NCBI GenBank assembly: GCA_002316315.1
Contig: DCDG01000046.1
Location: 1 to 16,169 of the forward strand
Origin: Candidatus Aminicenantes bacterium UBA1061
GTDB taxonomy: Bacteria > Acidobacteriota > Aminicenantia > Aminicenantales > Saccharicenantaceae
DNA: 16,169 nt
Reading direction: 5' to 3'
Part shown: piece by piece, positions 1 through 6,300 of the stretch
Position numbering within the stretch: the first letter of the stretch is position 1
Layout of the letters: each line of letters begins with the position of its first letter
Translations under genes and position numbers: made by a program
Notes under the pieces: model-generated
The model's database searches: none
Told to the model about the DNA's origin: nothing
Seen by the model: the letters and a program-made list of their open reading frames with translations, nothing else

Positions 1-22
1 GTGCCGGTACTGTCACCGAAAT
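1..22 (+). repeat. 22-bp terminal direct repeat (left copy)
   Basis: These bases match 16148-16169 exactly, in the same orientation and in the same tuf codons. The match runs from the first base of the window to its last base. That is what an assembler leaves when a contig breaks in a repeated gene. Confidence 0.95.
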
Positions 23-32
23 CCTGGAATAG
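1..32 (+). CDS. tuf: Elongation factor Tu, C-terminal end only (first tuf copy)
   Basis: Only the last ten codons and the stop (TAG at 30-32) lie in the window. Read from base 3 they give AGTVTEILE, the expected EF-Tu C-terminus after the GGRTVG motif. The first 22 bases are identical to the last 22 bases of the window, which lie in the nearly complete tuf gene at the other end, so this is either a second tuf copy or the same collapsed copy. A tuf gene directly before rpmG, tRNA-Trp and secE is a common bacterial arrangement. Nothing more can be said about this copy because its body is outside the window. Confidence 0.9.
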   Translation, partial: AGTVTEILE

Positions 33-45
33 AGGCGTTAGGCCC

Positions 46-70
46 GTTCCCTTATTTAGAGCGAAGGAAC
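46..70 (+). promoter_or_regulatory. Possible stem-loop covering the rpmG ribosome binding site
   Basis: GTTCCCTT (46-53) can pair with AAGGAAC (64-70) with one bulged base across a 10-base loop. The right arm contains the AAGGA Shine-Dalgarno sequence (64-68) for rpmG at 78. If formed, the hairpin would reduce access to that site. The stem is short and could be chance. Confidence 0.3.
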
Positions 71-77
71 TAGAAAG

Positions 78-227
78 ATGCGAGAAATCATTACCCTTCA
101 GTGCTCAAATTGTAAGCACCGCAATTACAGCACCACCAGAAATAAAAAAACACAAACAGAAAGGCTCGAGGTCAAAAAATTTTGCCCTTTTTGCCGTAAG
201 CATACTCTGCATAAAGAAGTTAAATAA
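78..227 (+). CDS. rpmG: 50S ribosomal protein L33
   Basis: This 49-residue protein begins MREIITLQCSNCK and ends in CPFCRKHTLHKEVK, the full length of bacterial L33. It is a small 50S protein near the E site. Two CxxC pairs (C9/C12 and C36/C39) make it the zinc-binding four-cysteine form, as opposed to the cysteine-free form many bacteria use under zinc limitation. The ATG at 78 has an AAGGA Shine-Dalgarno sequence at 64-68, about nine bases upstream. It sits 45 bp after the tuf stop and 26 bp before tRNA-Trp, the usual place for rpmG beside secE. A longer open frame covering the same bases in another frame is a shadow with no family resemblance. Confidence 0.95.
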   Translation: MREIITLQCSNCKHRNYSTTRNKKTQTERLEVKKFCPFCRKHTLHKEVK

Positions 228-253
228 TTTTGGTAGAAAGGTAAAAGGACTGA

Positions 254-330
254 GGGTGAGTAGCTCAACTGGCTAGAGCAGCGGTCTCCAAAACCGCAGG
301 CTGCGGGTTCGAGTCCTGCCTCACCCGCCA
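254..330 (+). tRNA. trnW: tRNA-Trp (anticodon CCA), 3' CCA encoded
   Basis: A full cloverleaf can be drawn. The acceptor arms are GGGTGAG (254-260) and CTCACCC followed by discriminator G and a genomically encoded CCA (328-330). The D stem is GCTC/GAGC. The anticodon stem GCGGT/ACCGC carries loop CTCCAAA with anticodon CCA at 288-290. The T arm is GCGGG, TTCGAGT, CCTGC with one G-U pair. It lies between rpmG and secE with no promoter or terminator visible nearby, so it is probably cut out of a tuf-rpmG-secE-nusG transcript. Trp tRNA next to secE is a recurrent bacterial arrangement. Confidence 0.97.
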
Positions 331-360
331 GTGTCAGAATGATAAAAGGCATGAAGAGAC

Positions 361-573
361 ATGAGTGAAAAATTAGCCTGGTACAAACGACTGTGGAACT
401 ATTTAAAAGATGTCAGGTCTGAGCTCAAGAAGGTTACCTGGCCACCGAGAAAAGAGGTTTACGGTACGACGGTAGTGGTGATCGTGGCCGTCTTATTTTT
501 TGGTTTTTATCTTTTTTTTGTTGACGTTTTGGCTTCCTGGCTGATCACCCAGATAAAAGCCTTGTTTGGATAA
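361..573 (+). CDS. secE: Preprotein translocase subunit SecE
   Basis: This 70-residue single-span membrane protein is the small clamp subunit of the SecYEG translocon in the inner membrane. The N-terminal amphipathic part has the family signature VRSELKKVTWPPRKEV (about residues 18-33). One hydrophobic segment follows (about 36-60, TTVVVIVAVLFFGFYLFFVDVL). The length matches the short, one-helix SecE of most bacteria and not the three-helix E. coli form. The ATG at 361 has only a weak purine-rich stretch upstream (GAAGAGA). It lies 30 bp after the tRNA and 25 bp before nusG, the standard secE-nusG pair. Confidence 0.96.
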   Translation: MSEKLAWYKRLWNYLKDVRSELKKVTWPPRKEVYGTTVVVIVAVLFFGFYLFFVDVLASWLITQIKALFG

Positions 574-598
574 ATTGGAAAAAACAGGATTATAATAA

Positions 599-1129
599 AT
601 GGCCAAAAACTGGTACGTGATTCATACTTACTCGGGATTTGAAAATTTTGTGGCTGAATCTATCCGCCTGAAGGCAGCTGAGATGAAGCTTGAAGATAGC
701 ATCGGTCAAATCGTTATCCCAACGGAAGACGTGATTGAAATCCGCGGTGGTAAAAAAGTTGTTACCACTAAAAAACCTTTCCCTGGATATATTCTGGTAG
801 AAATGGAGTTGAGTGACGAGACCTGGCTGATGATCCGGCAGATACCCAAAGTAACCGGTTTTATTGGCTCAGGCAACAATCCTACTCCATTGAGTCCGGA
901 AGAGGTTAACAAGATTATTCATCATATGGAAGTGACTTCTGAGAAGCCTAAACCCAAGCATACCTTCGAAAAGGGCGAGGCGGTCAGGATTATTGATGGA
1001 CCTTTTTATAATTTCAACGGCATCGTGGAGGATGTGAACCACGAGCGGAATACACTCAAGGTCATGGTGACCATCTTCGGTCGCTCCACCCCGGTAGAGC
1101 TTGAGTTCCTGCAGGTTGAAAAAATTTAG
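599..1129 (+). CDS. nusG: Transcription termination/antitermination protein NusG
   Basis: NusG binds the RNA polymerase clamp across the main channel, limits pausing and links polymerase to the leading ribosome or to Rho. The 176 residues match the normal two-domain length. The NGN domain runs from about 4 to 110, with WYVIHTYSGFE at its start and KKPFPGYILVEM in the middle. The C-terminal KOW domain runs from about 122 to 176, with GEAVRIIDGPFYNFNGIVEDV and IFGRSTPVELEFLQVEKI. There is no extra inserted domain. The ATG at 599 follows an AGGA at 586-589. The next gene starts 9 bp after the stop, so nusG and the L11 operon look co-transcribed. Confidence 0.98.
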   Translation: MAKNWYVIHTYSGFENFVAESIRLKAAEMKLEDSIGQIVIPTEDVIEIRGGKKVVTTKKPFPGYILVEMELSDETWLMIRQIPKVTGFIGSGNNPTPLSPEEVNKIIHHMEVTSEKPKPKHTFEKGEAVRIIDGPFYNFNGIVEDVNHERNTLKVMVTIFGRSTPVELEFLQVEKI

Positions 1130-1138
1130 GAGGAAGCG

Positions 1139-1570
1139 ATGTCTAAGGAAGTTGTAGCGAAAGTCAGGCTGCAAATAGTTGCTGGCCAGGCCAGTCCGGC
1201 TCCACCTGTTGGACCATCATTAGCTCCCCACGGAGTTAATCTGATGGATTTTGTCCGCCAGTTCAACGACCGGACGAAAAACATGGAAGAAGGAACAATT
1301 GTACCTGTTATTGTAAATGTCTATAAGGACCGCAGCTTTACTTTTGTGTTAAAGACTCCGCCAGCTTCCTTTTTATTGAAAAAGGCAGCTGGTATCGCCA
1401 AGGGTTCGGGTGCTCCCAATAAAGAAAAAGTTGGGCGGGTGACCAGAAAGCAGATCGAGGATATCGCCAGGATCAAGCTGCCTGACCTTAATACCGATGA
1501 TCTGCAAGCTGCCATCAGAACCATCGAAGGGACAGCCAAAAATCTGGGATTGGAGATTGTCAGTGAGTAA
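1139..1570 (+). CDS. rplK: 50S ribosomal protein L11
   Basis: L11 forms the base of the GTPase-associated centre with 23S rRNA helices 43/44 and is needed for RelA activation. It is 143 residues long, normal for the family. The N-terminal domain has the proline-rich PAPPVGPSLAPHGVN (about 21-35). The C-terminal rRNA-binding domain has FTFVLKTPPASFLLKKAAG and ends RTIEGTAKNLGLEIVSE. The GQ pair usually following GPAL is replaced by A29-P30. The ATG at 1139 has AGGAGG at 1128-1133, overlapping the nusG stop. The 3' end overlaps rplA by 8 bp. Confidence 0.98.
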   Translation: MSKEVVAKVRLQIVAGQASPAPPVGPSLAPHGVNLMDFVRQFNDRTKNMEEGTIVPVIVNVYKDRSFTFVLKTPPASFLLKKAAGIAKGSGAPNKEKVGRVTRKQIEDIARIKLPDLNTDDLQAAIRTIEGTAKNLGLEIVSE

Positions 1571-2258
1571 GCACGGAAAGAATTACCAAAAGGCTAAAAG
1601 TCTAAAGGAAGAAGAGAAGGAATACACGGTAGAAGAGGCAGTCAGCCTGCTAAAAAAAGCAGCCTATGCCAAATTCGATGAGTCGGTTGATATTTCCATG
1701 CGGCTGGGAGTCAATCCAAAATATTCTGACCAGATGGTCAGGGGAACGGTTGTCCTGCCTCACGGCACGGGCAAGACAAAAAAGATTTGTGTTCTTGCTT
1801 CAGGAGAAAAGATCAAAGAAGCGGAGGAAGCAGGTGCCGATTATGTTGGTGGTGAGGACCTGATAGAAAAGATTCTATCTGGCTGGATTGATTTTGATGT
1901 GGTCATTGCCACACCTGATATGATGAGAAGTGTAGGTAAGCTGGGACGGATCCTGGGGACGAAGGGCTTAATGCCCAATCCTAAGACCGGCACGGTGACC
2001 TTTGATGTTAAAAAGGCTATTGAGGAGACTAAAGCTGGCAAAGTTGAATTCCGTGTGGATAAAACAGGAATTGTCCATGCGGCTGTAGGGAAAGTTTCCT
2101 TTCCTGAAGATAAGTTGAGTGAGAACATCAAGGCTTTTATCCAGGCCGTGGTCCAGGCCAAACCACCGGCAGCTAAAGGTAAATATATCAAATCAATGTA
2201 TATTTCCTCCACGATGGGGCCATCTTTTAAGCTGTCTGAACAAATTCTTGAAAAGTAG
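1563..2258 (+). CDS. rplA: 50S ribosomal protein L1
   Basis: L1 builds the mobile L1 stalk at the E site and represses its own operon in many bacteria. From the GTG at 1563 the protein has 231 residues and begins (V/M)SKHGKNYQKAK, the usual L1 start. GGAG at 1552-1555 lies seven bases upstream. An in-frame ATG at 1497 would add 22 unrelated residues inside rplK and is not used here. Family signatures include RGTVVLPHGTGK (about 62-73), the GKLGRILGTKGLMPNPKTGTV block and the C-terminal YISSTMGPSFKL. The 8-bp overlap with rplK suggests translational coupling. The GTG start is one of three in the window. Confidence 0.97.
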   Translation: MSKHGKNYQKAKSLKEEEKEYTVEEAVSLLKKAAYAKFDESVDISMRLGVNPKYSDQMVRGTVVLPHGTGKTKKICVLASGEKIKEAEEAGADYVGGEDLIEKILSGWIDFDVVIATPDMMRSVGKLGRILGTKGLMPNPKTGTVTFDVKKAIEETKAGKVEFRVDKTGIVHAAVGKVSFPEDKLSENIKAFIQAVVQAKPPAAKGKYIKSMYISSTMGPSFKLSEQILEK

Positions 2259-2268
2259 GAGTCAGAGC

Positions 2269-2784
2269 GTGAAAAAAGAGACCAAAAACAAAATTGTCAC
2301 TGAGTTAGAAGAAGCTATTAGCCAGAACAATTCATTTTACCTTATAGATTATAAACAGATGACGGCCTGGCAAATGGTTGGACTCAGAAAAGCTCTTAAA
2401 CGCCATGGTTTCAAGCTTAGGGTCGTCAAAAACAGGCTGGCTCTAAGATCTCTGGGTGATCGGTTTCCTGAGCTCAGACCTTATTTCCGTCAGAAGACGG
2501 CCATCGCCCTGGCCGGCGAAGATCCAATTGCTCTGGCCAAGCTGCTGAGAGATTTTTCTCAACAGGGCAAGGTTCTGGAGATTAAAGCTGGTATTATTGA
2601 AGCTCATTATCTTTCACCCGACATGTTCGCCGAGATCGCTAAATTAAATTCAAAAATGGATTTAATTGCCCGTATTGGGTATATGATGTCATATCCGTTA
2701 ACTCAGTTCTTGAGGACCCTCCAAGCTCCCCTGATTGACATGGGTAGATTGTTGAGTGTACTCAAGCAAAAAAAAGAGAGTTGA
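2269..2784 (+). CDS. rplJ: 50S ribosomal protein L10
   Basis: L10 anchors the L7/L12 dimers to the stalk base beside L11. I start it at the GTG at 2269, which has AGGAG at 2257-2261 and gives 171 residues beginning (V/M)KKETKNKIVTELEEA. An ATG further upstream at 2119 would run through rplA and adds no family sequence. Seen motifs are FYLIDYKQMT, LRKALKRHGFKLRVVKNRLALR (about 43-65) and the long C-terminal helix region that binds L12 (about 132-171). It is slightly longer than the 165-residue E. coli protein. It begins 10 bp after the rplA stop, which leaves no room for the L10 leader RNA that usually precedes rplJ. Confidence 0.96.
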   Translation: MKKETKNKIVTELEEAISQNNSFYLIDYKQMTAWQMVGLRKALKRHGFKLRVVKNRLALRSLGDRFPELRPYFRQKTAIALAGEDPIALAKLLRDFSQQGKVLEIKAGIIEAHYLSPDMFAEIAKLNSKMDLIARIGYMMSYPLTQFLRTLQAPLIDMGRLLSVLKQKKES

Positions 2785-2799
2785 GGGAAAATCCCTTGA
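2781..2799 (+). promoter_or_regulatory. Small stem-loop between rplJ and rplL
   Basis: TTGAGGGA (2781-2788) pairs with TCCCTTGA (2792-2799) around a three-base AAA loop, with two G-U pairs. The rplJ stop lies in the left arm. The rplL Shine-Dalgarno sequence (AGGAGA, 2815-2820) is outside the hairpin. It may protect or punctuate the transcript, where L12 must be made in excess over L10. No U-run follows, so it is not a standard terminator. Confidence 0.35.
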
Positions 2800-2828
2800 A
2801 TTAAGCTCGAAAAAAGGAGAAGAGACAC

Positions 2829-3227
2829 ATGGAAAACCAAGAAAAACTTACTAAAGAGCAGTTTTTCGCTCATCTTGACCATCTGACAGTTCTGGAACTC
2901 GTTGATTACATTAAAGAATTTGAAAACCGTTATGGGATCAGTGCGGCTATGGCTGCTCCGGTCATGATGGCTGGTGGAGCCGCTGCCCAGGCTGAAGCCC
3001 AGCCGGCTGAAGAGAAGACCTCTTTCAACGTTATTCTTAAGGAAATTGGCAGCCAGAAAATTCAGGTGATTAAAGTTGTCCGCGAGGTGACCAATCTTGG
3101 TTTAAAAGAAGCCAAAGATTTCGTTGATAGCGCACCCAAGGTTTTAAAAGAGAATGTTAGCAAAGAAGAGGCTGAAGCGATTAAAGCCAAATTTGTCGAG
3201 GTTGGGGCAACTGTTGAGATTCAATAA
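2829..3227 (+). CDS. rplL: 50S ribosomal protein L7/L12
   Basis: L7/L12 is the multicopy stalk protein that recruits and activates EF-Tu, EF-G, IF2 and RF3. The 132 residues contain an N-terminal dimerisation helix (about 7-37, LTKEQFFAHLDHLTVLELVDY), an Ala/Gly/Pro hinge (about 40-63) and the globular C-terminal domain (about 64-132). That domain has the factor-binding helices in IQVIKVVREVTNLGLKEAKDFVDSAP. It is about ten residues longer than E. coli L12, partly from the N-terminal lead and hinge. AGGAGA at 2815-2820 gives a strong start at the ATG at 2829. It follows rplJ by 44 bp. Confidence 0.98.
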   Translation: MENQEKLTKEQFFAHLDHLTVLELVDYIKEFENRYGISAAMAAPVMMAGGAAAQAEAQPAEEKTSFNVILKEIGSQKIQVIKVVREVTNLGLKEAKDFVDSAPKVLKENVSKEEAEAIKAKFVEVGATVEIQ

Positions 3228-3250
3228 CCTTGACGCGAGAAATTAAATTA

Positions 3251-3278
3251 TTGATGGAAATATATTTTTATCCATCAA
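3251..3278 (+). promoter_or_regulatory. Stem-loop in the rplL-rpoB gap (possible processing or attenuation site)
   Basis: A perfect 8-bp inverted repeat, TTGATGGA (3251-3258) and TCCATCAA (3271-3278), surrounds a 12-base AT-rich loop. It sits in the 73-bp gap between rplL and rpoB, the place where E. coli has an attenuator and an RNase III processing site. No T-run follows the right arm, so RNA processing or partial pausing is more likely than full termination. Confidence 0.5.
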
Positions 3279-3300
3279 ACTCTGTCTGTAGAGAGCGAGA

Positions 3301-6300
3301 ATGCCTGAAAAACAAAACAATTTTTATGTAGAGAGGGTCGACTACTCTAGAATCAAAACGGTTTTTCCGTTGCCTGACCTTCTCGAGATTCAAAAAAAAT
3401 CTTATGAAGAATTTTTGCAGATTGACCTGCTCCCAGAAGAAAGAAAGGACGTTGGTCTCCAGGCGGCTTTTAAAGACGTTTTTCCCATTCGCGATTTTAA
3501 AGAGACGACCGAGCTCCAGTTCTTAAGCTATACCATCGGTGACTGGGAATGCAAATGCGGGCGGCTTAAAGGAGTTGAAAAGTCCAGGCCGCGTTGCCTG
3601 ACCTGTGGGGCCCTCCTGCCCTCAGAAATAGCTCAACACGACAACCAGGTCTGTCCTTATTGCGGAGAAAATAAGAAAATTGAACTCCCGCTCTGTGATT
3701 ATTGCGGCGATAAAGTTGGGCTGAAAATTAAATATAGCCCCCTTGAGTGTATCCGCAAAGGTTATACTTATGAAGCACCCCTAAAGCTAAAAGTCCAGCT
3801 GGTCTCCTGGGAAAAAGACCCGGCCACCAAAACTAGAAGGCTGAAACACATCAAGCAACAGGAAGTCTACTTTGGCAATATTCCCTTGATGACTGACAAG
3901 GGGACTTTTATTTTTAACGGTGTAGAAAGAGTGGTGGTCAGTCAGTTACAGAGGTCGCCAGGGGTTTTCTTCAGACCAGGGGAAGTCAAAGGTCAGTTTG
4001 TGGCCAAAATTATCCCTTATCGCGGGGCCTGGGTGGAATTTGAGAATGATGCCAAGAATATTCTCTGGGTTCGTCTTGATCGAAAAAAGAAATTTCTGGC
4101 TACAGTTTTCTTAAGAGCTCTTGGTTATGGCAGCGATGAGGATATTATCAAGCAATTCTTTAAGGTTTATCAACTAACTCCTGAAGATGGCCAGCTTTAC
4201 TTCAAAGTGGACAGTCAGCTCATCGGCAAGACCCTGAGAGAAGATATCTATGCGCCAAGTAATAGCAGGACTCCGTTAGTCAAAGGTGGCACGAAAATTG
4301 ATCAGGACGTCCTGGACAAACTCCAGGCCCAGAAGATTGAACGGATTAAAGTTTCCCCTACCTATCTGGTTGGAGCTTATTCTTTGACCAATGTCAAAGG
4401 CAAGGTCAAAGCTGGCGAAGAGCTGACGGCTGAGCAGATTGAATATTTGATAACCAGAGGCGAGTCTTTTGAGGTCTTCTTCCCGGCTGAGGAAGAAGGT
4501 TTGCAGATGATTCTAAATACCCTGCACAAAGATCTGAAGAAAGACCGACAGCAAGCCTTAAGTGAAATTTATAAAAAACTGAGGCCCGGGGAACCTCATA
4601 CTGAAGACAGCGCTCAATCTTTATTTGAAAATATGTTCTTTAATCCTCAAAAGTTTAATTTTTCTCGAATTGGCCGGCTGAAATTCAATATTAAATTCGG
4701 TCTCGATGGCGGACAGGAGGACTTTATTACTGAAACAGAAAAGAAATCTGGTCCGGAGGATTTGAACGACCGAATTCTGGCCAAGGAAGACTATATCAGG
4801 GTAATTAAATACCTCATTGATCTTAAAAATGGTGAAGGTGAGGTAGATAATATCGATCATCTGGGCAACCGCCGGGTTAGACCGGTAGGCGAATTGATGG
4901 AGAATGCTTTTCGGATTGGCCTGACCAGGATGGAAAGGACCATCAAGGAAAAGATGACTGTCAGCAGTGATCTATCTACGGCCATGCCTCAGGATTTAAT
5001 TAATTCGAAGCCAGTCATTGCAGCCCTGAAGGAATTTTTTGGCAGCTCGCAGTTGTCTCAGTTCATGGATCAGATTAATACTCTAGCTGAGCTGACTCAT
5101 AAGCGCCGGCTGAGTGCTCTGGGTCCGGGCGGCTTGAGCCGGGAGCGGGCTGGTTTTGAAGTCAGAGATATCCAAGCCTCACACTATGGACGAATCTGCC
5201 CGATTGAAACGCCTGAAGGGCCAAATATCGGACTGATTTCATCTCTCAGCTGCTATGCCCGGGTCAATGAGTATGGGTTTATAGAAACTCCCTACCGGAA
5301 AGTCGAGAAAGCCAGAGTCGTTGACTATGTCAGGATCATTCATCCTGGCTCGACAAACTATCGGCTCAATCAGCTGGTTAGAAAAGATGAGGTTGAAAAG
5401 GCGGTCAATAGTTTAAAAGAACAGAGAGGAAAAGTCCTGCCGGTATATGAGCCTCATATTTTTTATCTAACTGCCTGGGAAGAAGAACATTATAAGATTG
5501 CTCAGGCTAACGTGGAGCTCGATGACCGTGGGTTTATCAAGCAAGACATGGTCAGTGCCAGAGACAGGGGAGAATTTAAGATCATTCCTCGCGGTGAAAT
5601 TGATTTTATGGATGTCTCTCCGAAGCAGTTAGTGTCAATTTCTGCCTCACTTATTCCTTTCCTTGGACACGATGATGCTAACCGGGCTTTGATGGGCTCT
5701 AACATGCAGAGGCAGGGTGTCCCTCTTCTCAAACCAGAACCTCCACTGGTTGGAACTGGAATGGAACATATCACGGCCAAGGGTTCTGGCGATGTGGTTG
5801 TCTGCCGGCGCTCCGGTGTTGTTGAATTTGTTGATGCCGAAAGAATCATTGTCCGGGTAGATGAGAAACAAAACAGTCTTTATGAGCTTGGCACCGATCT
5901 TTATCCACTGACCAAGTTCTTGAGGACTAATCAGAATACCTGTGTTAATCAACGGCCGATTGTCAGGCGTGGTGACCGGGTGGAGAAAGGGCAGATTCTG
6001 GCTGATGGTTCCTGTACTGACCGCGGAGAGCTGGCTCTGGGCCGGAATATTCTTTGTGCCTTTATGTCGTGGCGTGGATATAATTTTGAAGACGCTATTA
6101 TTGTCAGCGAAAAACTTATCAAGGAAGATGTCTTCACCTCCATCCATATTGTCGAAGAAATGGTAGAAGCCCGCGATACCAAACTCGGGCCAGAGGAAAT
6201 TACCCGTGATATTCCTAATGTCTCAGAAAATCTTCTCCGCAATCTCGACGAAAATGGCATTGTCAGAATTGGTGCTTATGTCAAGCCAGGAGATATTCTG

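Noticed and set aside
1..276. Open frame of 91 codons starting at the first base with a GTG
   Set aside because: It is out of frame with tuf, overlaps rpmG in another frame and runs into the tRNA. It has no family resemblance.
1497..1562. Upstream in-frame ATG extending L1 by 22 residues
   Set aside because: The added residues lie in rplK and do not resemble L1. The GTG at 1563 has a well-placed GGAG and gives the standard N-terminus.
2119..2268. Upstream in-frame start for L10
   Set aside because: The extension is the rplA coding sequence in another frame. The GTG at 2269 with AGGAG gives the normal length.
5502..6260. Several antisense open frames of 100-170 codons across rpoB, with others across rpoC, rplA and fusA
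   Set aside because: They mirror the codon structure of strongly conserved genes on the + strand, lack ribosome binding sites and have low-complexity Ser/Leu-rich translations.
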